40,911 nucleotides of DNA, from assembly GCA_900769815.1 (NCBI GenBank), contig CAAGID010000020.1:1-40911 (forward strand), written 5' to 3'. This DNA comes from Clostridia bacterium (GTDB lineage: Bacteria > Bacillota > Clostridia > Christensenellales > QALW01). The translations under genes and the position numbers were made by a program. Shown here one piece after another: positions 1-6,649 of the stretch (positions are counted from its first letter, which is position 1; each line of letters opens with the position of its first letter). The notes below the pieces were generated by a model. It worked only from the letters and a program-made list of their open reading frames with translations, made no database searches and was not told the origin of the DNA.

Positions 1-23
1 GAACCGAATAAAATTAAATATAT

Positions 24-99
24 GCCCTAATAGCTCAGTCGGTAGAGCATGCGGCTGTTAACCGCAGTGTCACAGGTTCGAGTCCTGTTTGGGGCGCCA
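24..99 (+). tRNA. tRNA-Asn (GUU anticodon)
   Basis: A full cloverleaf can be drawn. The acceptor arms GCCCTAA and TTGGGGC pair at 24-30 and 89-95, the anticodon stem TGCGG/CCGCA encloses a 7-nt loop with GTT at 57-59, and the T arm ACAGG/CCTGT encloses TTCGAGT. The discriminator is G96 and CCA is encoded at 97-99. It supplies asparagine for AAC and AAU codons. Its promoter lies outside the window. Confidence 0.97.
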
Positions 100-120
100 T
101 ATTGGGGCAACAATTTTGCA

Positions 121-169
121 CCCTAACACAAAAGTCCTTGTAAATCAAGGGCTTTTCGTGTTTTTAGGG
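121..169 (+). terminator. terminator after tRNA-Asn
   Basis: CCCTAACAC plus AAAAG-CCTTG at 121-140 pairs with CAAGG-CTTTT plus GTGTT...AGGG at 146-169, with a 5-nt loop and a run of T at 161-165. The stem is close to symmetric, so it could work in both directions. Confidence 0.75.
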
Positions 170-247
170 GTAAAAAGCAACCCCCTTTCACCATTGCACC
201 TTTTCCCCGACCTTTTGGACTTGAACCTGCGACTTTTTGAGAATATA

Positions 248-276
248 TTGAATTTATAGAATTATTGTGATATAAT
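248..276 (+). promoter_or_regulatory. sigma-A-type promoter of the membrane protein gene
   Basis: TTGAAT at 248-253 and TATAAT at 271-276 are separated by 17 bp. The -10 is followed by the ribosome binding site AAAGGCGG and a TTG start at 303. Confidence 0.75.
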
Positions 277-302
277 GAAAAACAAAGAAAGGCGGTAAGA
301 TT

Positions 303-1178
303 TTGAAAAAAGACATATTTCATGGAAAAATTAAAAAAGAATATTTTTCATATATTCTTGTATATATGATCTTTTTTGTCCTGCTGTTTGTGGGAGTAGG
401 TGCTTTATGCGTATATGCTTCTATTTGTGGCATGACAACCAACTCTTATGGCGAACGTTTGTTGATTGCTTCTTTCGGTGTAATTGCCTTTGTACTTGCC
501 GGTGTGTATGTATTTCTTGAGTTGCTTGTTATTCACAATTTTCCTAAGTATAAAAAAATTAGGAGAATTCTGTTCAATTCAGATATTTATTTTACCGACA
601 GCACTTTAAATGAGTATTTCGGAGGTAGTAGAACGCTTCGCGAACGTAGGAATAAGGCCGCTTTTGATATGGTTACAACCTTTGCGGAAGCGGAAAAAAG
701 AATGGGAGATAGGAAGCCCGTTCGATATACCGTTTACAGTGCTTTGACACTTATTATGGCAGTGTTTGGACTTGCAGATCTTATTGCTATGCCTTTGTTG
801 TATGAAAATGGTACAGTTTTTTCAAATGTGCCACAGAATGTTTTCTTGTTTTGCTACTTATCTGTTGGCTTTGTTTGTATTTCTCTCGCCATTTTATTTC
901 TTATCTGTGCTTTCAAAGTGATAATCATTACACCATTGGAAAATCATAAATGGACATATGAGTTGTATTCATCGCTTGTCGATATTTCTGTCCGTCAAAA
1001 TAACAAAAAACTCAAATTTTGGTATGACAAAGGGCAACTTGAGCAAATCGAGAGCGTGGTGAAATCTGCATCCGAAAATGCTGAATTAAAGCTTGAAACA
1101 AAGGGAAATAAGTTAGTTTTATTTAAGGTGGTCGATACTATGAATCAACGTGTGATATTTACAGGATTGTTCATATAA
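303..1178 (+). CDS. membrane protein of unknown function, four predicted TM helices
   Basis: 291 residues from a TTG start, chosen because AAAGGCGG sits about 6 bases upstream and no ATG is near. Two hydrophobic pairs are visible: residues about 15-39 and 50-75, then 143-166 and 180-208. Between the pairs is a charged stretch rich in Arg, Lys and Glu (about 77-140), and the last 80 residues are soluble. There is no signal peptidase site. I do not recognise the family. It stands alone, with its own promoter at 248-276 and a very strong terminator at 1211-1242, so it is probably monocistronic. The 2+2 arrangement with cytosolic loops could suit a sensor or scaffold, but nothing in the sequence establishes that. 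Confidence 0.8.
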   Translation: MKKDIFHGKIKKEYFSYILVYMIFFVLLFVGVGALCVYASICGMTTNSYGERLLIASFGVIAFVLAGVYVFLELLVIHNFPKYKKIRRILFNSDIYFTDSTLNEYFGGSRTLRERRNKAAFDMVTTFAEAEKRMGDRKPVRYTVYSALTLIMAVFGLADLIAMPLLYENGTVFSNVPQNVFLFCYLSVGFVCISLAILFLICAFKVIIITPLENHKWTYELYSSLVDISVRQNNKKLKFWYDKGQLEQIESVVKSASENAELKLETKGNKLVLFKVVDTMNQRVIFTGLFI

Positions 1179-1210
1179 ACAAAGGTTCAAAATTGTTGGG
1201 CTCACTCAAA

Positions 1211-1242
1211 CAAAAAGCAACTACAAACGTAGTTGCTTTTTG
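1211..1242 (+). terminator. intrinsic terminator of the membrane protein gene
   Basis: A perfect 14-bp stem (1211-1224 with 1229-1242; core AAAAAGCAACTAC) with loop AAAC, ending in a T-rich run. Confidence 0.92.
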
Positions 1243-1279
1243 TTTTCCATCCTAATCAGCTTAAACCTCACACGTTAAG

Positions 1280-1303
1280 GTTAACAGCCGCTGCGGCGTT
1301 AAC
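1280..1303. repeat. short GC-rich palindrome in the 1243-1514 gap
   Basis: GTTAAC-A-GCCG at 1280-1290 pairs with CGGC-GTTAAC at 1294-1303 around CTG. No gene is visible between 1243 and 1514. The gap holds this palindrome, the minus-strand terminator at 1352-1392 and the hairpin string at 1429-1508. Confidence 0.45.
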
Positions 1304-1351
1304 TGAAACAATGGCGACCGCTTCACAGGTTTAAAAACTATTTGGGGTGTC

Positions 1352-1392
1352 AAAAAAGGGGCTGTCTCATTAAGATAAAATGAGATAGCCCC
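1352..1392 (-). terminator. terminator of the 1515-2117 lipoprotein gene
   Basis: GGGGCTGTCTCATT (1358-1371) pairs with AATGAGATAGCCCC (1379-1392). Read on the minus strand, the hairpin is followed by six T (complement of 1352-1357), which is the orientation needed to end the lipoprotein transcript. Confidence 0.8.
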
Positions 1393-1428
1393 ATGTTTAT
1401 TGGTGCAACTAAGAGTGTAGATAGCGCA

Positions 1429-1508
1429 CTTAACTTCATACCGTGCAAAGCACGATACTTTATAGTCGTATAGCCACTGTTTCACTTAGCGAAGCTAAAC
1501 TTCACTAA
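1429..1508. repeat. string of short hairpins separated by ACTTCA-like spacers
   Basis: Small stem-loops CCGTGC-AAA-GCACG (1441-1453) and TTAGC-GAA-GCTAA (near 1486-1498) are separated by CACTT/ACTTCA-like spacers. The pattern resembles dispersed intergenic repeats I recall from gut Firmicutes; other copies would have to be sought elsewhere in this genome. Confidence 0.45.
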
Positions 1509-1514
1509 AACTCT

Positions 1515-2117
1515 TTACTGTCTTGCGTATTCGTGTTCAGGTGCAGCTTCTTGTGAATGAAGTGCGGCGTCAAAGGAATAATACTGTAAATCCTTTGCCT
1601 TGGCAATATAATTTATATTCATAATGTCAATTTTCGCCCTGCCGTAATCGTACTCAAAGGAGCCGTCTTTTAATTTAACAACAAGCATCAATTCATCAAC
1701 GTTCATTAAGATTTCGTCCATAGGAAGTGCATCAGTTGCACTACGCTGGAATTTGAACACTGCAAAATCAGTTGCATTTGCCGTTTCACCCTCATTTAAA
1801 TATAAGGTATGGTCAAAATCCTTTACCTTGTCGCCTCGTGCATAAACACCTTCAAGTGTAACCTTGCCTTCAGCGCGGACATACTCAACCTTATCATCGG
1901 TTCTCTTTACCTCTTTAACGGTAAATTCGCCTAACTTATCGTTTTCCTTTACCGTCTCAATATCAAATACCATTGCTTGATCAGTATTTGTAGGTCCTGG
2001 AGAAGCAGGCTCCGTTGCACCCAAAGTTAAGATGGGCGATACCTCAGGTGTATCGGGAATCATTGAGCATCCCGAAAAAAGTGCAAATATTACAAAAAGT
2101 CCTAATAATTTTTTCAT
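1515..2117 (-). CDS. lipoprotein of unknown function
   Basis: 200 residues. The N-terminus is a lipoprotein signal peptide: Lys-Lys, a hydrophobic core, then the lipobox FSGC with the lipidated Cys at residue 17. A Pro/Ser/Thr-rich spacer follows (about 20-45), then a mixed-charge domain of about 140 residues rich in Val, Glu and Lys that looks like an extracytoplasmic beta fold. No enzyme motif is visible. AAAGGAGA precedes the ATG. The gene diverges from the spoVAC unit across 2118-2202 and ends at the hairpin at 1352-1392. Unlike the minus-strand genes of the array at 2.7-7.2 kb, it lacks the shared array promoter, so it probably does not belong to that array. Confidence 0.85.
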   Translation of the reverse strand: MKKLLGLFVIFALFSGCSMIPDTPEVSPILTLGATEPASPGPTNTDQAMVFDIETVKENDKLGEFTVKEVKRTDDKVEYVRAEGKVTLEGVYARGDKVKDFDHTLYLNEGETANATDFAVFKFQRSATDALPMDEILMNVDELMLVVKLKDGSFEYDYGRAKIDIMNINYIAKAKDLQYYSFDAALHSQEAAPEHEYARQ

Positions 2118-2150
2118 AGTTAAAATCTCCTTTCTTTTAATATTATTTAC

Positions 2151-2180
2151 TGAATAAACAAAATCATTCAGCCAATACTA
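2151..2180 (+). promoter_or_regulatory. sigma-G-like promoter of the spoVAC unit
   Basis: TGAATA at 2151-2156 and AATACTA at 2174-2180 are 17 bp apart. This is one mismatch from the forespore sigma-G consensus (TGAATA, CATACTA) known in Bacillus and clostridia. It lies 23 bp before the 30-codon gene. Confidence 0.6.
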
Positions 2181-2202
2181 TGAAAAAAAGGAGTTGTTTT
2201 TT

Positions 2203-2295
2203 ATGAGGAAACCGATTTTAAATAATCTTCTTGATAAAAATCTTGATGAAAACGAAATATTTTTTAAAACAAAAGGGGAACGGGTAAGACAATGA
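2203..2295 (+). CDS. 30-residue peptide translationally coupled to spoVAC
   Basis: The open frame runs from ATG 2203 to TGA 2295. AAAAAAGGAG lies about 8 bases upstream, and the stop overlaps the spoVAC start as ATGA (2292-2295). The product begins MRKPILNNLL and is basic, with no membrane segment. The good ribosome binding site, the overlap and the sigma-G-like promoter argue for translation, either as a coupling leader or as a small sporulation peptide. I recognise no family, and the peptide itself may not matter. Confidence 0.5.
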   Translation: MRKPILNNLLDKNLDENEIFFKTKGERVRQ

Positions 2296-2732
2296 ACAAA
2301 CAGGAATATAACGAGCTTGTAAATGAAAAAGCACCTAAAAGTAACATTTTATACGATTGCTTTAAAGCCTTTTGGGTGGGCGGAACAATCTGCCTTGTAG
2401 GCGAGATAGTATCAAGCGTTCTTAAAAATTTTTTTGAGCTTGATAAAACGATGGCGTCAAACTGGACATGTATTATAATGATATTTTTGGGTGCTCTCTT
2501 AACGGGAATAGGTGTCTATGATAAAATAGGAAAGTACGCAGGTGCAGGAAGCTTAGTTCCCATAACGGGCTTTGCCAACGGAATAGCCTCATCGGCAATG
2601 GAATTTAAAACCGAGGGGTATATTTTAGGCGTTGGTGCGAAAATGTTCACCATCGCAGGACCCGTTATTGTTTACGGTACAGTAGCAAGTGTAGTGTATG
2701 GTATTATTTATTGGATAACCACATTGTTCTAA
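2292..2732 (+). CDS. spoVAC: stage V sporulation protein AC
   Basis: 146 residues, close to the usual length of SpoVAC. SpoVA proteins form an inner-membrane channel that moves dipicolinic acid into the forespore and releases it at germination; SpoVAC has been described as a mechanosensitive channel component. The sequence shows the family features: a short polar N-terminus, hydrophobic helices at about 31-52, 62-82 and 115-145, and the conserved stretches GKYAGAGSLVPITGFAN (about 79-95) and LGVGAKMFTIAGPVIVYG (about 112-129). Unusually, it is not followed by spoVAD and spoVAE. Downstream come four truncated copies of its own 3' end (about codon 105 onward), interleaved with unrelated minus-strand genes. 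This copy has an intact 3' end and terminator. Confidence 0.93.
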   Translation: MNKQEYNELVNEKAPKSNILYDCFKAFWVGGTICLVGEIVSSVLKNFFELDKTMASNWTCIIMIFLGALLTGIGVYDKIGKYAGAGSLVPITGFANGIASSAMEFKTEGYILGVGAKMFTIAGPVIVYGTVASVVYGIIYWITTLF

Positions 2733-2735
2733 CGA

Positions 2736-2766
2736 AAAAGGCTTGACCAAATCGGTCAAGCCTTTT
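2736..2766. terminator. bidirectional terminator, array block 1
   Basis: AAAAGGCTTGACC (2736-2748) pairs with GGTCAAGCCTTTT (2754-2766). With A and T runs on both sides it can end spoVAC and the converging minus-strand LRR gene. Near-identical hairpins recur at 5217-5247 and 6760-6790. Confidence 0.88.
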
Positions 2767-2777
2767 GTGGGTCATTT

Positions 2778-3239
2778 TTAGGATATGGTTCCGTCAGAAC
2801 AAATAATGGTTGCATTGTTAAGTTCTTCATAATCAGAACTGTTGTAGCCATATGCGGGTATTTGGATCATCTCACGCCATTGTTGCATTGTGCCTCCGTA
2901 TCGAATCGTTTTCAATTGTTTGCAATCGGAGAATACGTACAAACCTAATTTTGATCCCGCAGGCAAAGTAACCTCTTTGATAGTGGAACTGTGGAATGCG
3001 GAATGGCCTAAGGACACAGCACCGGTAAATACCACTTCATCTATATAACTACCATAAAAAGCGCTGCTTTTTACCTCCGACAAGGTGGACGGGAATGTCA
3101 CACTCCCAATGGATGCACGCGTAAAAACGTCCTTGCCAATGCTGGTAACGCCTTCGTGGATTGTCAGCTTTTGTATATAGGCAGACAAAAAAGAACGCTC
3201 ATTCAAATTGACATATATATCGGCATTTTTTATTTTCAA
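2778..3239 (-). CDS. C-terminal part of a BspA-type leucine-rich-repeat lipoprotein (frameshifted)
   Basis: 153 residues that continue the leucine-rich repeats of the ORF at 3236-4279. Repeats of the form V-T-F-P-S-T-L-x-x-V-x-x-x-A-F are visible, ending with the closing motif IRYGGTMQQW typical of BspA-like surface proteins. The ATG at 3239 overlaps the stop of the upstream ORF (ATGA) and has no good ribosome binding site. The -1 frame stays open upstream of this ATG and reads NFEKNPGF, continuing the repeat register, so the two ORFs look like one gene of about 500 codons split by a -1 shift at a run of seven A near 3262-3275. Sequencing error, slippage or a true mutation are all possible. 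Confidence 0.7.
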   Translation of the reverse strand: MKIKNADIYVNLNERSFLSAYIQKLTIHEGVTSIGKDVFTRASIGSVTFPSTLSEVKSSAFYGSYIDEVVFTGAVSLGHSAFHSSTIKEVTLPAGSKLGLYVFSDCKQLKTIRYGGTMQQWREMIQIPAYGYNSSDYEELNNATIICSDGTIS

Positions 3240-4279
3240 ACTATAAAAGGCATCAAAACCGGGATTTTTTTCAAAGTTAATTGATTAATTGTCAGGTTGT
3301 TGCAGCCGTGAAAAGCATTGGAGCCTATATTGATGACTGAACTTGGGACATTCAGCGTCGTCAAAGATGAGCACCTATAAAAAGCTTGAGATGGGATGGT
3401 AGTAATACCATCTTGTAAAGTGACGGTTGCCAAATTGGTGCAGTTGTTAAAAACACTACGTCCCAAAGTAGCATTACCAGGGATTGTGATTTCTTCAAGG
3501 GCAGACTCACGGAAAGCACCCTGTCCAATGGTTTTTACGCTTTTGGGAATGGACAGCTGTTTCATTTGCAGACTCTTAAATGCAGCTCTTCCAATGTATT
3601 CCAATCCGTCGGGCAATTTCATAGAGGTAATGGTACAATCCGCGAATGCACTTATTTTAATCGTTTTAAGGGTGGATGGAAAGTTCACGGTTTTGAGACG
3701 GGTACACGATAAAAATGCCGCATCCTCAATTATCGTAATTCCTTCGCTGAACGTGACGGATTCAATTATAGAATTGGCGGTAAATGCACTGGATGCAACG
3801 CCTATTACGGATTTTCCGTTAACGCGATTTGGTATTGTAATATCTTTTTGTGTGCAGGTGCCGTAGGAAGACACCCACAAGCACCCTTCAGAAAGGATGT
3901 ATTCAATACCATTGCTATCGTATATGTTGTTAGAATCGTTTTGAGATTCATCGGGAGTTGTAGTCGTACCAGGAGTTGTGGTCGTACCAGGAGTTGTGGT
4001 CGTACCAGGAGTTGTGGTCGTACCGGGAGTTGTGGTCGTACCGGGAGTTGTGGTCGTACCGGGAGTTGTGGTCGTACCGGGAGTTGTGGTCGTGCTCGAT
4101 TCTTCCGTCGATCCGAAAATGGAGGCATCTGTAATTGTAACTTCCGTTGAACCTTCTGTAGCCCCGGAAATATCTATGGTAGAATTGCCTGATTCAGTGA
4201 TTTGTGTGTTATTTTGACCACAGGAGCACAAGGATAACAGCACAATAAGTACAGCCAAAAAAGAAAACACTTTTTTCAT
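3236..4279 (-). CDS. BspA-type leucine-rich-repeat lipoprotein, N-terminal part
   Basis: 347 residues. A lipoprotein signal peptide ends with the lipobox SLCSC (Cys20). Next comes a Ser/Thr-rich spacer with eight tandem TTTTPG-type hexapeptides at residues 63-110, likely an extended wall-spanning linker. From about residue 125 there are LRR_5 (BspA, Treponema pallidum-type) repeats with the pattern I-x-x-I-x-x-x-A-F-x-x-C-x-x-L-x-x-x-x-x-P. Such proteins are surface-exposed and often bind host or cell-surface ligands. The last 15 residues leave the repeat register because of a -1 frameshift; the true continuation is the ORF at 2778-3239. GGAGG precedes the ATG, and the shared array promoter at 4300-4328 drives it. 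This is the cargo between array blocks 1 and 2. Confidence 0.85.
   Translation of the reverse strand: MKKVFSFLAVLIVLLSLCSCGQNNTQITESGNSTIDISGATEGSTEVTITDASIFGSTEESSTTTTPGTTTTPGTTTTPGTTTTPGTTTTPGTTTTPGTTTTPGTTTTPDESQNDSNNIYDSNGIEYILSEGCLWVSSYGTCTQKDITIPNRVNGKSVIGVASSAFTANSIIESVTFSEGITIIEDAAFLSCTRLKTVNFPSTLKTIKISAFADCTITSMKLPDGLEYIGRAAFKSLQMKQLSIPKSVKTIGQGAFRESALEEITIPGNATLGRSVFNNCTNLATVTLQDGITTIPSQAFYRCSSLTTLNVPSSVINIGSNAFHGCNNLTINQLTLKKIPVLMPFIV
3950..4093. repeat. 18-bp minisatellite encoding TTTTPG repeats
   Basis: Eight tandem units of 18 bp (plus strand unit GTCGTACCAGGAGTTGTG and variants) code on the minus strand for TTTTPG, the last unit being TTTTPD. Units differ mainly at one base (CCAGG versus CCGGG), so the array probably grows and shrinks in frame and changes linker length. 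Confidence 0.93.
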
Positions 4280-4299
4280 ATGAACAACCTCCTTTTTTC

Positions 4300-4328
4300 A
4301 TTATACCACACTGCTACTCTAATGTAAA
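4300..4328 (-). promoter_or_regulatory. array promoter, copy 1 (LRR lipoprotein)
   Basis: Read on the minus strand: TTTACA (4323-4328), 17 bp, then TATAAT (4300-4305) preceded by TGTGG. The spacer is also conserved in the copies at 4953, 6595 and 7207. GGAGG and the start codon follow within 20 bp. Confidence 0.85.
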
Positions 4329-4352
4329 GTTTTTTCTAAATTGTGTCCTAAT

Positions 4353-4484
4353 TTGACAGCAGCAGAGGGCTGGGTTTTAGGGCTCGGTGCTAAGATGTTT
4401 ACAATTGCTGGGCCGGTGATTGTGTATGGAACTGTGGCATCGGTGGTTTATGGGGTTGTTTATTGGATAAGTACTATAATATAA
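4353..4484 (+). pseudogene. truncated spoVAC 3' end, copy A
   Basis: The frame is open from TTG at 4353 to TAA at 4484. From EGWVLGLGAKMF onward it matches SpoVAC residues about 108-146 almost codon for codon, ending VVYWISTII. There is no 5' part of the gene and no start signal. The junction, TTGACAGCAGCAG before the homologous codons, is shared with the other displaced copies but differs from the intact gene (GAATTTAAAACCGAG). This copy is nearest to spoVAC and least decayed. Confidence 0.88.
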
Positions 4485-4485
4485 A

Positions 4486-4512
4486 AATCAGGTGGTCAAT
4501 GACCACCTGATT
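4486..4512. terminator. terminator, array block 2
   Basis: AATCAGGTGGTC (4486-4497), loop AAT, GACCACCTGATT (4501-4512). It lies between remnant A and the converging 137-residue gene. The sequence differs from the block 1, 3 and 4 hairpins although its position is the same. Confidence 0.75.
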
Positions 4513-4517
4513 AACTT

Positions 4518-4931
4518 TTATTTTCTTTCTATTTCGGGGCTGTCAAATTCAATAATGAAATTTTTACGATTCCCTTTTGCAGATTCAATTACTACTTCTA
4601 ACAAATAGCGCTTATTTTCCAGTTCTTTAATGGTATCGCTCATCCACCAAGGTTTATCAATACTATTTATATCAATATCAGGAGTTTTGATTTTATAGTT
4701 GTATAACCGAATTGTTTTAATGTTTTGTTCGTACAATGCGTTTTTGCAATCTAATTCAATTTCTAAACAATTGTACTTTAACGGTTTTTCTTTATAGTCA
4801 GGGGCTAATTGTAATTCAGAAACGGAGAGTATAACCGCGTCGTGAAGTCCATGTTTCCAGTACCAATCCGGAAACTGCGAATAATATTCTTCGAGTTTTT
4901 TTGCCGCAGCTTCTATCCCTTTTTTGCTCAT
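4518..4931 (-). CDS. cytosolic protein of unknown function, array cargo 2
   Basis: 137 residues with no signal peptide or membrane segment, unlike the other array cargoes. The N-terminal third is helical and aromatic (YYSQFPDWYWKHGLHDAVIL, residues about 16-35), followed by a beta-rich domain with alternating Leu/Ile and charged residues and a PWWM motif near residue 93. The HDA motif and overall build recall small immunity-type or uncharacterised beta-barrel proteins, but I cannot assign a family. A ribosome binding site (GAGGTG) and the shared array promoter at 4953-4981 precede it. Expression is probably constitutive and monocistronic, ending at 4486-4512. Confidence 0.75.
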   Translation of the reverse strand: MSKKGIEAAAKKLEEYYSQFPDWYWKHGLHDAVILSVSELQLAPDYKEKPLKYNCLEIELDCKNALYEQNIKTIRLYNYKIKTPDIDINSIDKPWWMSDTIKELENKRYLLEVVIESAKGNRKNFIIEFDSPEIERK

Positions 4932-4952
4932 AAAAACACCTCACTTTGTTTT

Positions 4953-4981
4953 ATTATACCACACTGCCATTTTAATGTAAA
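4953..4981 (-). promoter_or_regulatory. array promoter, copy 2
   Basis: Minus strand TTTACA (4976-4981), 17 bp, TATAAT (4953-4958), with the same TGTGG before the -10 as the other copies. It reads into the 137-residue gene. Confidence 0.85.
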
Positions 4982-4988
4982 TCCTATA

Positions 4989-5070
4989 TTGATAGTAGCA
5001 AAGGGGGCTGTTCTTGTGAGCGTATCTTAATTGTTGCAAATGAGATGTATGGGGCTATTTATTGAATATC
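4989..5070 (+). pseudogene. truncated spoVAC 3' end, copy B (strongly decayed)
   Basis: It begins with the shared junction TTGATAGTAGCA and GGGGGCTG, and ends with ATGTATGGGGCTATTTATTG, matching the spoVAC segment for VYGIIYW with a stop in place of Trp. The middle is deleted and rearranged. Identification rests on position, the junction and the last 25 bases. Confidence 0.65.
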
Positions 5071-5090
5071 AAATGTGTTTAAGTAAAAAG

Positions 5091-5214
5091 GCCCACTTGT
5101 GTAAAGGGGGCTGGATTTTTGCAAAGCAAAAAGACTGGGGGATTGTTTTGCTTTTTCACAATCCCTCCGTCAAAAATCAGAGATTTTTGCCACCTCCCAT
5201 TACACAAGGGAGGC
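5091..5214. repeat. MITE-like imperfect palindrome
   Basis: The left arm (5091-5146, GCCCACTTGTGTAAAGGGGG onward) is the imperfect reverse complement of the right arm (5158-5214, ending TTACACAAGGGAGGC). The ends resemble the dispersed intergenic element with ACAATCCCTCCGTC and CCACCTCCC motifs common in gut Firmicutes. It sits inside array block 3 between remnant B and its terminator, so it inserted after the array formed. It has no coding capacity. Confidence 0.75.
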
Positions 5215-5216
5215 GC

Positions 5217-5247
5217 AAAAGGCTTGACCGTTTCGGTCAAGCCTTTT
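5217..5247. terminator. bidirectional terminator, array block 3
   Basis: AAAAGGCTTGACCG (5217-5230), loop TTT, CGGTCAAGCCTTTT (5234-5247), a perfect 14-bp stem nearly identical to the spoVAC terminator at 2736-2766. Confidence 0.92.
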
Positions 5248-5249
5248 GT

Positions 5250-6569
5250 TCAAAGTCCTTTGTTTTTTAGTTCATTTACTAAATTTACATAAAATTCTCT
5301 AACATCAAATCCTTTTATATTCTTTCGATTTAAATCAATCATATCACCGTGGGAGATACCTCTCTTTTTCGGTGGTTTTAAGAGAGTGAAATTTTCTCCC
5401 CATCTAAATGATTCCGCGCTTACAAGACCGTCGTTTTCACCGCTGAAATGTTTAACTAAATGATATGAAAAATTTAATGGGAATTTACCATTTGTAGCTC
5501 TGGTTAATATAGAACCAACGCTTTGACAGTAAACCCCTTGCGGTGTTGTCAGTTCAAGGTTCAGTTGTTTGCAGTAATTGTCGGTCAGATCGTTAACCGC
5601 TGCAAGAAAATCAGGATTTGGCTCACCAAGTTTTTTGAGTGTTGAATTATAGGTATCTGCCACCTTGTTTTTTGTGGATGACGGTATTTTACTGAGTAGA
5701 TAGTCGGCAAACAAGCAACCGTTGTGCGGTGTGTTTATTGTAGTTAGTGACGCAACCTTATCGGCGATACCAAGCTTTGAAATTGCATAACGGCAATCAA
5801 GACCACCTTTAGAATGAGCAATAATATTGACTTTTTTTGCACCTGTTTCTGAAAGAATTTCTATAATACGCAATTTTAATTCCGCAGCACTGTCAGCAAC
5901 CGATGAGGCAGAATGATGATTGCCATAAAAAATTTCAGCACCGTTTGCTTCTAATTCGTTAGGTATTCTTCCCCAATAGTTGAAATATTTAGTGTCGCGA
6001 AAAAAAACACCATGAACTAAAAGAATAGGATATTTTGTGGAACAAATTTTTTGGTCAAACCTTTCTCTGTTGGTTTGTTCCTTTTTTGATTCAAACAAAC
6101 ATTCTGTAATAGTTGTTTTAATTATAAAAAATAAGGCGACCAAATTTGCTATAGGTATCATACCGCAAATGATCCCAATAATTCTTGTCTTAACACCTAA
6201 TTGTGTTGATGTCAGATATACACAAATAATTCCGTTCCAAAAAACAACGAAATTAACACAAACGCAGAGTACTAGACTCCATACAAATAGCATATAATCA
6301 TTTGGTATATTATTTATAGCAAAAATAATTTGATAAATAGTAGATGCGATTATAGATATGTAAAATGAAACTAGCAGTATTGTACCGTGGTAGCAAATTT
6401 TTAGAGATTTGCTTTTTGTTTTTAATACTGAACAACCTGCGAAAATATTTATGAAAAGAAAAATCGGTATTAAATAGAACAGGCTTTGCGGTGCCTGCCG
6501 AACAAAAACATAGCTGTTTGCAATAAAACTAACTACCATTGAATACAAAATAAGTGCAAAGACAGACAT
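5250..6569 (-). CDS. membrane-anchored alpha/beta hydrolase, triacylglycerol lipase-like
   Basis: 439 residues. Five hydrophobic helices fill the first 155 residues (about 3-23, 30-48, 60-85, 92-120, 130-153). From residue 178 comes a lipase-type alpha/beta hydrolase domain: PILLVHGVFF with the oxyanion strand, nucleophile motif AHSKGG (Ser253), a probable acid in GENDGLVS (Asp380) and a probable His in ISHGD (His407). The fold suits hydrolysis of a lipid or ester; bacterial lipases of this type and PGAP1-like esterases are the nearest comparison. Which side of the membrane the domain faces is not clear, since there is no cleavable signal. Cargo of array block 3, driven by the promoter at 6595-6623. 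The fusion of a five-helix membrane domain to a lipase is unusual. Confidence 0.85.
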   Translation of the reverse strand: MSVFALILYSMVVSFIANSYVFVRQAPQSLFYLIPIFLFINIFAGCSVLKTKSKSLKICYHGTILLVSFYISIIASTIYQIIFAINNIPNDYMLFVWSLVLCVCVNFVVFWNGIICVYLTSTQLGVKTRIIGIICGMIPIANLVALFFIIKTTITECLFESKKEQTNRERFDQKICSTKYPILLVHGVFFRDTKYFNYWGRIPNELEANGAEIFYGNHHSASSVADSAAELKLRIIEILSETGAKKVNIIAHSKGGLDCRYAISKLGIADKVASLTTINTPHNGCLFADYLLSKIPSSTKNKVADTYNSTLKKLGEPNPDFLAAVNDLTDNYCKQLNLELTTPQGVYCQSVGSILTRATNGKFPLNFSYHLVKHFSGENDGLVSAESFRWGENFTLLKPPKKRGISHGDMIDLNRKNIKGFDVREFYVNLVNELKNKGL

Positions 6570-6594
6570 TATTTTTCACACCTCACTTTATCTC

Positions 6595-6623
6595 ATTATA
6601 CCACATTGCCGTTTTAATGTAAA
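6595..6623 (-). promoter_or_regulatory. array promoter, copy 3
   Basis: Minus strand TTTACA (6618-6623), 17 bp, TATAAT (6595-6600), with the conserved TGTGG before the -10. It reads into the lipase-like gene. Confidence 0.85.
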
Positions 6624-6649
6624 TATTTTCGTAACAAATAGATCATAAC

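Noticed and set aside
123..323. 66-codon minus-strand frame after tRNA-Asn
   Set aside because: No binding site; it runs through a terminator hairpin and the promoter of the next gene.
3950..4093. Regularly spaced 18-bp repeats as a CRISPR array
   Set aside because: Units are tandem with no unique spacers and encode TTTTPG in frame, so this is a coding minisatellite.
3805..4217. Overlapping reading frames on both strands in the repeat region
   Set aside because: They are low-complexity shadows of the TTTTPG repeat, without ribosome binding sites.
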